Position numbers and translations under genes: made by a program. Positions 1 through 10,254 of a stretch of DNA of 64,000 nt are shown here, in pieces (within the stretch, counting starts at the first letter, position 1; each line of letters opens with the position of its first letter). Under the pieces are notes generated by a model that was not told the DNA's origin, ran no database searches, and saw only the letters and a list, made by a program, of their open reading frames with translations. Source of the stretch: Cephalotus follicularis (lineage: Eukaryota > Streptophyta > Magnoliopsida > Oxalidales > Cephalotaceae); the NCBI GenBank assembly GCA_001972305.1, contig BDDD01001823.1, forward strand, positions 150,099 through 214,098, in the 5' to 3' direction.

Positions 1-538
1 AGCAGCTTGACACACACTCACAAGGCAGAATCAGCAATGACACTTTGCAGAGAAGAGAGACATTCATATTATAATGGCAATGTCTCACACAAAAGGAAGA
101 AAAGAGACACAATCTGCCAAAAAGGGAAGAAGGGAAGATTTCCACGGAACAAGAATGGAAAGAAAGGATTTTCCCGTGTGGAAGTGATGAGGGAGAGAGA
201 GACTTCGGGAGGGGGAGAAGAAAGAAAAGGAAAGAAGAGAAGAAAGAAGAAAGAAAAGGAAAAAGGAAAGAAAAAGAAAATAAATAAGTTAAAATGGATT
301 AAAAAGGATTTTTAAAATAAAAATGAATTGTTTTAATGAAATAAAATTTGCTTAATTAAAATAAAACTCAAAACCAAACATAGCATAACATACCCAAATT
401 TCGGACTGGTATCAGTCAACCCAATTCTCATAGGCCCAAATCATAGGGCGACCGGACTTTAAAATTAAACACAGTTAAAAAGCCCGAACACAAACATAAA
501 ATCCGTAAAATACATTTACGAACGAACAAGGTATTACT
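1..538 (-). repeat. LTR-a: 5' end of a gypsy-type LTR, NA2-like, running off the left edge
   Basis: Read on the minus strand from about 538, the sequence starts with GTAATACC followed by a TTCGTTCG-like stretch and an ACGGATTTTA-like stretch. This parallels the LTR start of NA2 (48027 and 50954). A run of short GGGC-containing AT-rich sequence and then a long C/T-rich tract (the A/G-rich 180-290 on plus) follow in the same order as in NA2. The minus-strand element therefore has its right-hand boundary near 538 and continues beyond the window. The lysine-rich plus-strand ORF here is a by-product of the purine tract. Family assignment rests on by-eye resemblance. Confidence 0.6.
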
Positions 539-1953
539 GTCCAGCCCAGAGCAGCCGACTGCTTAAGTAAAGCAGTCGACTACTCAAACATCCAGTCGAA
601 TGTCATGTAATAACAGTCGACTGTGCATGCGTTTTTACCCAAAACAGTCGACTGTCTAAGGAAGGCAGTCGACTGCCTAATGCTCGTGATGAACCAGCCG
701 ACTTTTGGGAAGGAATAGTCAACTGACTCAAGGATCCAGCTGACTGTTATGGAAAAATAGTTGACTGTTACTACAGAAATGGGACTTCCAGTGAAGGTGA
801 TAGGCCTAGGTTAATTACCAACAACCCTAGGTGCATTCTGAGCATATGTTTGCATTATTACTGTGAATTGCGTTATGGTTGATTTCTAAAAAGTGTTAAC
901 CATTTTGAAAAGATTGCATGATTATTATAATCATTATTGTACGAAAATGTATATTTGTCAAACATATGATTTTATATATCTTCGAAATGGCTGGGGAAGT
1001 ATCCCCAAAGACGGAGAAATGTTTTAAAGGATTGACTACGCAATCCAAATGTATTGTTTTAAGTTTTATAACTTATTTCCACTGGTGAACGGAGTAATAT
1101 ATTTCAAACAAATATATTTGATCAAGTAATTATATTTTATTGCTTGACTTGTATTGTGAAATACTTGTGCCTATTCTTTACCCAGCCACTGAGCTGGTAA
1201 CTTACTGTTGGGTTAGCTGTAGTGCTAAACAACATACGGAGGACTTGTTCCAAACCGTTCGCAAATGGGATAGGGTAAGAGTGCATGACGTTGGGGCCAG
1301 GAGGTGGCGACGGTTATGACGACTGGTTTGTCTGGTTCCTTTTGGGACATATTATTGCTTGTGTTGATATAACTTATGGAGTTATAATTGTACGGTGAAC
1401 ATGCATATATTTTTATATGTATATACGGTGATATATTTATTATGAAAATTACATGTCATGCTGCATCACTATGCATTCATTCATGATACACATTACCTTG
1501 ACCTGAATTGTATACATAAACTTTTCTTCTTGGCCGAGTGAGGACAAAGTCTAACCCCTACTGTAACAGATTGACAGAGTGGATATGATATGGAGCATGC
1601 ATGGAGGCTTAAAGAGAAGACTTAGTTACTTCTCTTATTTTATGATTTGAGTAATTGAACAATAATTATGTAACCGGATTATTGTAACAAAGGATATTTT
1701 GTTATCTCGTACTGTATTTTATCACGCTCTGTTTATGGGAGATCGACCATGATGTTGGGTTATTTATATAAACCTTGTTGGGCATCACGTAGTATGGGAT
1801 GCGTGATGCATGTTTAAATTCGGCTCATTTATGTGTTTGCTTCCGCTATTGAAGGTTTTTATTTATTGATAAATTTGCATGAGCTGGATTATAGTATGTT
1901 GATTGCCTTACCACTTTATATGTTGTCTTAAATTGGAAAAACGGGGTGTGACA
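539..1953 (+). repeat. LTR-b: 3' part of a Tekay-type gypsy LTR
   Basis: The piece ends in CGGGGTGTGACA at 1953, the same terminus as LTR-d, LTR-c and Gy4. It also holds the block GAGTGAGGACAAAG..CTAACCCC near 1540 that all these LTRs share, and the TATATA-rich stretch before it. Its left part carries a type 1 palindrome cluster (552-775). The left end abuts LTR-a, so the beginning of this LTR is missing. No primer binding site follows 1953, so it is either a solo LTR or a fragment, probably lodged in LTR-c. Confidence 0.65.
552..775 (+). repeat. Type 1 palindrome cluster in LTR-b
   Basis: CAGCCGACTG at 552-561 is followed by CAGTCGAC and CAGTCGACTG copies near 573, 619, 644 and 666, and by decayed relatives up to about 770. 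Spacing is irregular at roughly 20-45 bases. The decamer CAGTCGACTG is a perfect palindrome; CAGCCGACTG differs by one base. Confidence 0.8.
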
Positions 1954-2655
1954 ACTTCCCTAGCTCGGGGCCGGTTAGCATTATTGATCGATTGACTGTG
2001 ATAGGAATTCCATATTAGTTACTAAACACAGAGTGGAAGTAGCTAGGGTTTCCCATATTGTGGTTAGTAAACGTTGAGCGGAAGTAACTGGGCTACTAAA
2101 CACAGAGTGGAAGTAGCCAGGGACTCCCAACTTTGGCAGTTACTAAACGCAGAGCGGAAGTAGCTGGGTTGCTAAACACAGAGTGGAAGCATCTCTCGAG
2201 TAACTGATTGATTGTTTTGGTTACTAAATACAGAGCAGAAGTAACTGGGCTACTAAACACAGAGTGGAAGTAGCCAGGGACTCCCACCTTCGGCAGCTAC
2301 TAAACGCAGAGCGGAAGTAACTGGGTTGCTAAACACAGAGTGGAAGTAACCGGGTGCTAAACATAGAGTGGAAGCATCTCTAGAGTGCCTGATTGATTGT
2401 TGTGGTGGTTACTAAACGCAGAGCGGAAGTAACCGGGTTGCTAAACACAGAGTGGAAGTGACCGGGTGCTAAACACAAAGTGGAAGCATCCCCGCATAGA
2501 GTGTTGTCCGTGGTGACATGATTGATTGACCGTATTGGTTTGTTTGTCCATTGTGACATGTATTACTGGATTGTTGGCCCGTTGAGGCATAACTGATAGT
2601 TTTTTTGGTCCTTTGAGGACATGATTGTGACTGGTCCGCTGAGGACATGACCGTG
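1954..2655 (+). repeat. LTR-c, left piece, with about 30-bp tandem repeats
   Basis: This piece is the continuation of 5561-6101, interrupted by LTR-d. The flanks of LTR-d share CCGTG, and the sequence reads through from GGACATGA to ATTGTGTTGG as in sibling LTRs. From about 2016 to 2495 it holds diverged tandem units of the form TACTAAACACAGAGTGGAAG plus about ten bases, with the alternative AAACGCAGAGCGGAAG. After the repeats come GGACATG-type sentences like those in LTR-b and Gy4 at the same relative place. The start of LTR-c lies outside the window or was lost to LTR-b. Confidence 0.6.
2016..2495 (+). repeat. Minisatellite-like array inside LTR-c
   Basis: At least a dozen units of about 28-32 bases are visible, each built on CTAAACACAGAGTGGAAG or AAACGCAGAGCGGAAG. 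They are separated by variants of TAGCCAGGG or TAACTGGG. Some units are interrupted by a longer filler (GATTGATTG). LTR-d has an analogous but unrelated local repeat (TACTTAGCCGCCGTGCTAG) at the equivalent place, about 4600-4850. Confidence 0.75.
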
Positions 2656-2802
2656 TGTAACGCCCGGGATTTTCATTAAGATGTAATATTGCATTTTTAA
2701 TGTAATTTTATACGTGGAATTAATGAAAATGGTGTTTTCCCCTTTGGTGTGGTAAAAGTAACAAGAAAAAGAGTGATAGTGTGTTTTTGGTACAGGGGGC
2801 AG

Positions 2803-2930
2803 CCGACTGCCATATGGAGGCAGCCGACTGGACTCCCCTGGTGAAGGTGGCAGCCAACTGCCTTGTGGAGGCAGCCAGCTGTTTTGGAGTGTCGGCAGAA
2901 ACAGTCGACTGCCATGCGCCAGACAGCCAC
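2803..2930 (+). repeat. First type 1 palindrome cluster of LTR-d
   Basis: Two CAGCCGACTG copies, one CAGCCAACTG, one CAGCCAGCTG and one CAGTCGACTG lie within about 110 bases, starting about 150 bases into the LTR. One copy is followed by CCTTGTGGAGG. A similar CCTTGTG tail follows the first copy in NA2 (near 49270). Confidence 0.8.
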
Positions 2931-3446
2931 GTGCTGTCAGCCATAAAATGAGAAAGGCATGGGTATTTTGGCATTTGGTGGCTTTTGGCAGAGAGAGGGG
3001 GGCCGGGACTCCTTCATAAAAACACAACTTTCTCTCCTCAATCTCCATTTCCTTTGTGATTCAAGTGTGTTGAAGGTGTGAGTGAGTGAAAGTGTGTGTG
3101 TGTGTCGTGATTGTGGGGAGCTTGGTGTTGAACCAAAAGCTTGGAGGTCGGACCAGCGGAGGAACCGGACCCGTGGAAGGCTGCTGGACGTGGCTAGGAG
3201 TGCAAGGACCTCGGATCTAGGACTTAAAGAGGTGGATTGCAACTCCTAACTTGGAGTTCTAAGGTAGGGGAAAGCTATATTTCTGATTCAAAGTCATTTA
3301 TAATGATGTTATGAGTGAAGTGCATGTGTAATATTGCGATACAAGCATGGATATGTGTTGCAGTGATAGTGTTTGTGGCTTTGAAAGGTTTAAATGCGGA
3401 TTGAAGTGTGTGTTTTGCTACTGTTTTTGGGCACTGCCTGTGGGGG

Positions 3447-3869
3447 CAGTCGACTGTTGAGGAAAACAGCCGACTGTCCAAGGCTAACGGTCGACTGTCC
3501 AGGGAGGACAGCCGACTGTCTAAGGAGAACAGCCGACTGGGCATTGGAGCCAGTCGACTGGTTGTGCCTAGAGTTGCAGGTTTCTTCCTATTGTTTGTGC
3601 AGCCGACTGCCAAGGAAGGCAGCCGACTGTGTGGTGGTCCAGCCGACTGTTTTGGGTAACAGCCGACTGTCCACGTGTCACCCTACCAGGCCTGCTGGGA
3701 CAGGTGGCAGCAAGGAATGTGCATTGTATTGGACCAGCCGACTGCTTGGAGAGGGCAGCCGACTGCCAAGGAGGGCAGCCGACTGTTGGCATGGGACAGC
3801 CGACTGCCAAGGGGGGCAGCCGACTGCCAAGTGTGGGACAGCCGACTGTTGAAGGAAAACAGCCGACTG
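3447..3869 (+). repeat. Dense second type 1 palindrome cluster of LTR-d
   Basis: About 16 exact copies of CAGYCGACTG can be read between 3447 and 3869, mostly the CAGCCGACTG form. They are spaced about 19-25 bases with occasional larger gaps. The common extended unit CAGCCGACTGCCAAGGAGG also occurs in the copia LTRs of Co1. Long ORFs on both strands here translate to runs of SRL, ADC and QPT and are products of the repeat, not genes. Confidence 0.9.
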
Positions 3870-5560
3870 TCAGTGAGAAACGACCGATTGTTGCAATTGT
3901 TTTGCATTGTGAGCATATGTATGCATCCTGTACCATGTTAAACTGTATTTCGGGTCGGTTAGTATTGATTGTGAAACGTTTTATCCCTTTTGGGAAGTAC
4001 AAATGTGAATTACATAAATTATTACTTTATGTAAAATGTACGTTTTGAGATATATACATATTCTCGAACGATTGTGAAAAGGTGTTTGATTAATGGTTTA
4101 TTAAAATCATTAATTGTTGAAAAATGGTTTCCAAAAGGATTGTGAAAATGTGTTTGATTAATGGTATATTAAAATCATTTGGAAAATTGCTTTCAAGAGA
4201 TTGCGAAACAGTTATACAAATATGTATTTTGTGGTATTTGAATGTAGTTCAAATAACCGAGTTTTACTTAAAGTGTACTGTTACAAGTATTTTGATACTT
4301 GAATTTTGGGAAAATGATCGTTATATATATTTTGACAAATATATATGTTTCAAGTATTTATATCTATAAATTACTTGAAATGTTTAAAGAGAAATGTATT
4401 GTTGCAAGTATTTTATGAATCATGACTTACTTGGGAAATGAAGTGTTATATATATGTTTTGACAAATATATATATGTCGGAAGTATTTATACTTTAACCG
4501 TTTTGGGAACGAGATGTTTTAATCAAGTATTTATTTTATAAACTACTTGAGTGGTATTGTGGGTGCTGTGTTTGCACCGTTATTGTGACTGTGTTGAGTG
4601 TTGGTACTTAGCCGTCGTGCTAGTATCGTTATCGTGTATTGATTGATTGTTGTTACTTAGCCGCCGTGCTAGTAACGTGGATGTTATTGTATTGCTTGTG
4701 TTTGAGTGTTGCCGCTAGCAGGGTAATTGTTGGTACTTAGCCACCGTGCTAGTATCGTGAGTGTTGCCGTTAGCGGGGAAGTGTTGGTACTCGCCGCCGT
4801 GCTTGTATCGTAGTGAGTTCTGAGTGTTGTCCACGCCGTCGTGCCTGTAACGGGAACAATTGTTTGCATTGAATGATTGATTGTCTGCCTTGATATGCCT
4901 GATTGTTGTCCTTTTGGACGTGGCTATTCGTTTTGTGTAGTGATGGGTCCTTAGAGGCCTGAGATACTGTTGGCCGTTGTAATATTGTGAATTGTGTAGC
5001 GTGGTGATGTACTGTGACATTGTGGTCTGTGACCGGGTGGTCATGGCATATATATATATGTATATATATGCATCGAGATATAGTATATACTGCATCATTG
5101 TGCATTCATATCATGACATGTTTTATCCCTGACCCTGGATCGCTTATATGGTTTTGTCGAGTGAGGACAAAGGCTAACCCCCTACAACTTCACTGTGTTT
5201 CAGGTTGATGCAGCCGTTGGCTACCGTGGGCTCCGAGGAGCAATGTGGAGTTTTATGATGTTTACCTTGAGGAATGTTTATGGAATATTGTAATAAATGA
5301 ATGATTGTGTTAATGAATCGATGTATTGGTGATTATTGTTCACGCTCCGTTTGAGGGCAGTTAACTGTTATGATGATATTTACTGTTGTAGCATGTAGTA
5401 TGGGATGCATGCTATGTTGTAATTCGGCTTATTTTATATGCTTCCGCAAGTTGTAAGGGATATGGAAAGTTTTAAATTTTATGGTATTTTGTATAAGCCG
5501 AATTTATATGTTAATTTCCACCACTTTATATGTTGTTGCGAAGCGGGGTGTGACACCGTG

Positions 5561-6101
5561 ATTGTGTTGGTATAGCCCTAACGGGTTGCACTTGTACTGT
5601 GAATATGCATATATAGATACATATATGTATATACTGTTGTATATACCGTACTGCATCACCGTGCATTCATACATGACATGCATTATCATTGAAACCAAAC
5701 TGTATTTATACTTAGCCGAGTGAGGACAAAGGCTAACCCCCTACAATTTCAGGTTGATTTCAGGTTGATACAGCGGATTGTTACCGTTGAGCTCCGTGGA
5801 GCGAATGGAGTTTTATGTTGTTTTTACTTTTGCGAAACGTTAATGGATCATTGTAATAAACGAATCGATGTATTAATGAATATTGTTCACGCTCTGTTTG
5901 AGGGCAGTTAACTATGATGATGCTTATTGTTGTAGCATGTAGTATGGGATGCATGTTACGTTTTAATTCGGATTATATGTAAATCCTTCCACAAGTTGTT
6001 AGTGGCTATGGAAAGTTTTAAATTTATGGTAAATTTCATAAGCCGGATTTATATGTTCATTTCCACCACTATATATGTTGTTTGTGAAACGGGGTGTGAC
6101 A
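5561..6101 (+). repeat. LTR-c, right piece
   Basis: The sequence resumes immediately after the CCGTG duplication and runs through the TATATA stretch, GAGTGAGGACAAAGGCTAACCCCC near 5721 and TTTCAGGTTGAT. It ends at GGGGTGTGACA at 6101. The next bases are not a primer binding site, so the interior of this element is gone or it was itself solo. Its length and block order match the 3' part of LTR-d. Confidence 0.75.
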
Positions 6102-6644
6102 CAGGTATTCCTTCTCTAAGAATTTTGCAGTACGCGAAAAAAACCATATTTGTTCGCTGGGATGGTCAAAGTGATATCTTAAGCTCTCCTTAGGATATCT
6201 CACTAACTGATAACGATCCATTCACGTCTCTAGCTAAGAAGGTTTCCACATTCTTATTTAAGCTGGACAGCCTTTAACCGACCGATGGTTTAGGCTGGGT
6301 TTCCTCCATGTATGATCTCCTTGATCATATGATATTCTCTCAATATTGGAGGGGACGAATTCCAAGGAATCCATATTTGGATAAGTATTTCCCTTTGCAA
6401 TGCATAACCCAGAAGGAGATAGGAAGATGTGTAAAAGATGTAATGGACTGGACCCTTTCCACATAGTCCATACACTCCGTACAGATATACCATTTCCACA
6501 TGGTTTTTTTCGGAGATGTCCATTTAGAGATTCGAACAGTAGTCTGGAGTTCTATTACAGTCGGTTGTTGAGTGCAGAAAATTTCTACTTTCAAATTTCC
6601 TTATCCGTTTGTTCTTCTGATGAATCGGCTCATTTTGTACATCT
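6102..6644. other. Unassigned stretch between LTR-c and inverted integrase remains
   Basis: No LTR block, palindrome cluster or recognisable protein domain was found on either strand. Short open frames exist on both strands, none with a family resemblance I can name. It could be a decayed interior of the LTR-c element, a host fragment, or part of an older transposon. Confidence 0.3.
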
Positions 6645-7112
6645 CCCATTTCCATACTGGAATCTCCAAGGGCTGTAACAATCCACTAGCTCGCTGGTGC
6701 TCAATCTTGAGCTGCTGACAGACCAAACACCTCCCAAAAAACTCTGCTACATCCCTCTTCATTCCATTCTACCAGAAATTGTTCCTCAAGTCTCTATACA
6801 TTTTTGTAGAACCATGATGTATAGAAAATGGAGAACTGTGTGCCTCAGACAAAGCAGCCTCTTTGATAATAGGATCAGTCGGCACACACAACTGACTACC
6901 CAACCATATAACACCATGCTCATCCACACAAAACTTTGACTGCTTACCCTCATCAACATTCTGGACTAAGGCCCATAACTCACCATCATCACTCTTAGCT
7001 GCCTTAATCCGAGATATAAGGGTAGGTTCTACGTTCATCCCAGCAAGAAGACCTCCAGAACCCCGAACAAACAAATTCAAATCTAGCCGCTCCATATCCA
7101 AAATCAACTACG
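6645..7112 (-). pseudogene. Gypsy integrase N-terminal remnant, inverted
   Basis: The minus-strand translation contains MERLDLNLFV, LISRIKAA, HGVIWLGSQLCVP and SPFSIHHGSTKMYRDL. These align in order with the RNase H-integrase linker and integrase zinc region of Gy3 (15300-15740). The last part has the zinc-binding H..H and C..C pattern of gypsy integrases. It meets a plus-strand piece of the same kind of gene near 7112, so the two halves point away from each other. Fossil fragment; the catalytic core lies in neither piece. Confidence 0.75.
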
Positions 7113-7797
7113 GCTGACTATTTGAGCTTGGTGGAGTTTTCCTACAACAACAGTTGGCATGTTGGCATTCAGATGGATCCGTTTGAGGCTTTGTATAGGA
7201 GGAAGTGTCGAGCTCTGACACATTGGGATGAGGTAGGAGAAAGAGTTATTGAAGGACCCGAGCTAGTCCAGATCACTACTGATAAAGTGACTATAGCTGG
7301 GAAAAGATTGAAGGCAGCTCAATCCTGACAGAGGAGTTATGCGGAAAGACATCGGAGGGACTTGGAGTTTAAAGCAGGCGAACATGTGTTTTTAAAGGTT
7401 TCACCTTGGAAAGGAGTCCATCATTTTGGCTTGAAAGGGAAGTTGAGTCCTCGGTTTATAGGACCATTTGAAGTTCTAGAAAAGGTTGGCGCAGTTGCAT
7501 ATCTGTTAGCTTTGCCTCCATAGTTAGCACATGTCCATAATATGTTCCACGTGTCTATGTTGAGGGGTTATCAGTACTATCCCCTGCACATGGTCCACTA
7601 TCCTTTGGACGGGATTTGGGAGGATTTATCTTATGAGGAGGAGGCTAAAGCTATTCTATATCGACAGGAGCGGGTTACAAGAAGCAAGACCATTCCTTTT
7701 GTCAAGGTCTTGTAGAAGAACCATCCTGAGAGTGGGGCTACATGGGAGTTGGAGGAGCATATTCAGGAAGAATACCCTCGCTTGTTTGGTTGAGGTA
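7113..7797 (+). pseudogene. Gy1 integrase C-terminal part with chromodomain-like tail
   Basis: The plus strand encodes LVEFSYNNSWH, MDPFEALYRRKCR, WDEVGERVIEGPELV, then HVFLKVSPWKGV, FIGPFEVLEKVGAVAY (the GPF/Y region) and a tail with KNHPESGATWELEEHI. The same order is seen in Gy3 (16120-16799). The tail resembles the chromodomain-like end of Tekay/Del chromoviruses, a segment thought to direct integration to chromatin. It lies just upstream of the Gy1 polypurine tract and LTR. Fossil, with several breaks. Confidence 0.8.
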
Positions 7798-7829
7798 CGT
7801 GGTTATTTATGATTTCCTGACAAAATCCT

Positions 7830-7845
7830 TTTTTAGGGGGATGGA
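7830..7845 (+). other. Gy1 polypurine tract
   Basis: A short T-run is followed by AGGGGGATGGA directly before the LTR start TGTAATATCC at 7846. Gy3, Gy4, NA1 and NA2 have the same arrangement (GACGAAAT..CTTTTAAGGGGG). In the family this tract primes plus-strand DNA synthesis. Confidence 0.75.
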
Positions 7846-7982
7846 TGTAATATCCTATTTTGTTGCATATACGTTTGATGTGTCATAAGTCATGTTCGGT
7901 TTATCCTATGTGTTTCGGGATGTTTGAAATTGCTTTTGAAAACTCTTCTATTTCTTTTATCTCTTTCTTGGCCGTCAAAAGC
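7846..7982 (+). repeat. Gy1 3' LTR, first piece
   Basis: It starts TGTAATATCCTATTTTGTTGCATATACGT, close to the LTR starts of Gy3 (10255) and NA1 (37414). It is cut after 137 bases by Gy2, whose flanking AAAGC duplication lies at 7978-7982 and 22518-22522. The LTR resumes at 22518. Confidence 0.85.
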
Positions 7983-10254
7983 TGTCACACCCTACTTTTA
8001 ATAAACAACACTTAAGTGGTAGCAATTAACATATTATCCGGCTTATCCATTTTCATGATAAATTTTTAACTTTTTAAACAGTTATATCAATTGTGGAAGC
8101 ATTCGATAATAAGCCGAATTAAACCGTAACACGCGTCCCATACCACGTGTTACCAATAACATAAATAAACCATTGTTGATTTCCCTTAAATGGAGCATGA
8201 ATTAAAACATCCAATATAGTGCTTGATCATATGTAGAAATCCATCAAATACATTATCCCAATATTACAGTTACCTGAATACATAACCCAATACAATAATA
8301 AAAAATCCATCGGTTACAATAACATAACACGATAACAGTTTAATAATCCCAACAGGAGTTACAACTCCACCAGCTAACATCATTACAATTAATACTTTTC
8401 CACACGTGTCCACCTTCATCCCGCTGCATCAATCTGAAATGTAGGGGGTTAGCCTTTGTCCTCACTCGGCTAAGTAGGGAAATTATAAATGCAGTTCGGG
8501 GTCAATAATAATGAGTGTCATGTATGAATGCACAATGATGCAGTACATAGTGTATAACAGTACATATACATATACATATATCTATATGTATATCTATCAG
8601 TATAACCAAACATGTCCTTAAGGGAAACATTCAATCACATTCAGTATAAATAACGCCCACGTTACATGCACAACAGCAGTAACAACAATCAGGACACAAT
8701 AAACGATACTAGCACAGCGGCTAAGTACCAATAGTACCCTGCTAACGGCAACAGTAGCAACAATACCTTGTACTGTGGCTAAGCAACGACTATACCCCAT
8801 TAGCGGCAACAGTAGCAATCACATTCAACAGTCAACGCAAATAATTTATAAATTATAAACACTTGAGACAGTAATATCGATGTATAAGCCATCTCTTAAA
8901 CAGTTCACAATATTAGGCGATTACTTCCCCGGTCATATGAAAATATATGTATTTTCGTACAAAATAATGATTTATTTCAAATCATGAATAAACTTCTAAA
9001 ATGATAAAACACTTTAGAAAACAGTCAGAATTCGGTTCACTGTTCAGTTCACTGTACAATATACGATGCAAACATAAGCTCTGAATGCATCTATGATCGT
9101 TGGCTTCGCACCTATGCTTACCACTTTCTCTAAGGGTCGATTATTTCTTTTAAGCGTCGACTATTTCCTATAACAGTTGGTTGTTTCCTTGAATCAAACG
9201 GCTATTTACTCCGGTAATCGACTATTCTGGGTGAGTAACACATGAGCAGTCGGCTATTTTTCCCCAACAGTTTACTGTCTACACAAATAGTATACATATG
9301 ATTCTTCCTGCCATTTCTGGGCAGACTACGCATACACAGTCAACTGTTTTCCATTAACAGTAGGCTGTGAACTTTGAACAGTGGACTCTTTCCCTTCAGC
9401 AGTCGGATGTTCTGGGAAACAGTATCATGCAAATTGTCCAATTTACATCCAACAGGTTATTTGCAAGTCATTCCACCATATCCATATAATAGAATATCAT
9501 CAGCAATTCATAGAACATAATCACAGTTCATCCATTTTCTCCATTTCATCACCACACTAGTGAATCCATCATAGTAATGCATGCCATCTAATCCATTCTA
9601 AATCTAGAACTTAGTATGTGTGTCACGTTAATGAATAACAGTAACCCTGATATTTAATCCAACATTCCACAGTCCATATTATCATGCAATTCACCAATGA
9701 ACAACAATATTTTATCACTCGAAATATACATGTATAATTTCCTTACAATTACCCCTACCTTTGGTTCCAAGTTAGGAATCTGAAAGTCCACCTCTTTAAG
9801 TCTTGATCAGTGGCGTTTTGAGCTCCCAGGTTCAGTAGCTCCAACCCAGCACCTCCAAGCTCCTCTCTTGGTTCAATAATTTGAGAGTCTTTCTCTCCCT
9901 TTCTCTCACGATTTCTCACTGTTTTCCTCTCTGGATACTCTCTGGTTTCTTTCTTTTCAGTTGTTGGGCCAGAGAGACGAAGGTGAGTGTGTTTTTATGC
10001 AGTATTTCTCTCTCACACACCTTCAGCCTGTTTGCATGGCACTAAATGCCATTTTCTTTTGCCATCTATTGCATGCACCCACACATGTCACTCCTACTCT
10101 TACAACTCAGTCTCTGAAGGTTCAAGAGCTGTGGTGCATGCTCAACACATTTTATTAGGCATGTGATGGTGCCTGAAAGATGCTCATCTACTGTCAGTAG
10201 TTGCATGTGATCTCGTCACACGTTGTAAAAACATAGCACAAACCACTTGACTGT
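7983..10254 (-). repeat. Gy2 3' LTR (left copy), cut by Gy3
   Basis: The left copy parallels 19997-22240 throughout: the CTTAAGTGGTAG start region, TTAGCCTTTGTCCTCACTCGG near 8450, the TATATA stretch near 8570, a decayed palindrome cluster (9125-9420) and CCCCTACCTTTGGTTCCAAG near 9750. The match stops at ACCACTTGACTGT, where Gy3 begins. About 240 bases present in the right copy beyond this point are not found. Confidence 0.85.
9125..9420 (-). repeat. Decayed type 1 palindrome cluster in Gy2 left LTR
   Basis: Variants such as CAGTCGGCTA, CAGTCAACTG, CAGTAGGCTG and CAGTCGGATG replace the clean decamers seen in the right LTR at 21140-21415. The positions correspond between the two LTRs, so decay happened after insertion. 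Confidence 0.65.

Larger units (their letters stand above)
2651..5560 (+). mobile_element. LTR-d: solo LTR of a Tekay-type gypsy element with target duplication
   Basis: The LTR runs from TGTAACGCCCGG at 2656 to GGGGTGTGACA at 5555 (2900 bp). It is flanked by CCGTG on both sides (2651-2655 and 5556-5560), so it is a clean solo LTR, presumably left by recombination between the two LTRs of a full element. Landmarks in order are a first palindrome cluster (2803-2930), a donor-like TAAGGTAGGGG (about 3260), a dense second cluster (3447-3869), the tandem TAGCCGCCGTGCTAG block, an AT-rich TATATA stretch near 5050, and GTGAGGACAAAGGCTAACCCC at about 5160. The host sequence is LTR-c. No coding parts remain. 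Confidence 0.9.

Noticed and set aside
7-315. Lysine/arginine-rich 102-residue plus-strand frame
   Set aside because: It lies on the purine-rich antisense of LTR-a's C/T tract; composition explains it and no domain is seen.
3447-3869. CRISPR-like array (short palindromic repeats with spacers)
   Set aside because: Repeats are only ten bases, spacers are short and irregular, the setting is a plant LTR and no cas gene is present.
2563-4048. Several overlapping frames on both strands rich in SRL, ADC, QPT and VGC
   Set aside because: These are translations of the CAGYCGACTG cluster in LTR-d; they occur on both strands and in several frames at once.
5040-5080. TATATA-rich stretches in many LTRs as promoters
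   Set aside because: They lie near the 3' end of the LTRs, just before the acceptor-like block, and vary in length like microsatellites; only the Co1 TATATAAG was kept as a promoter candidate.
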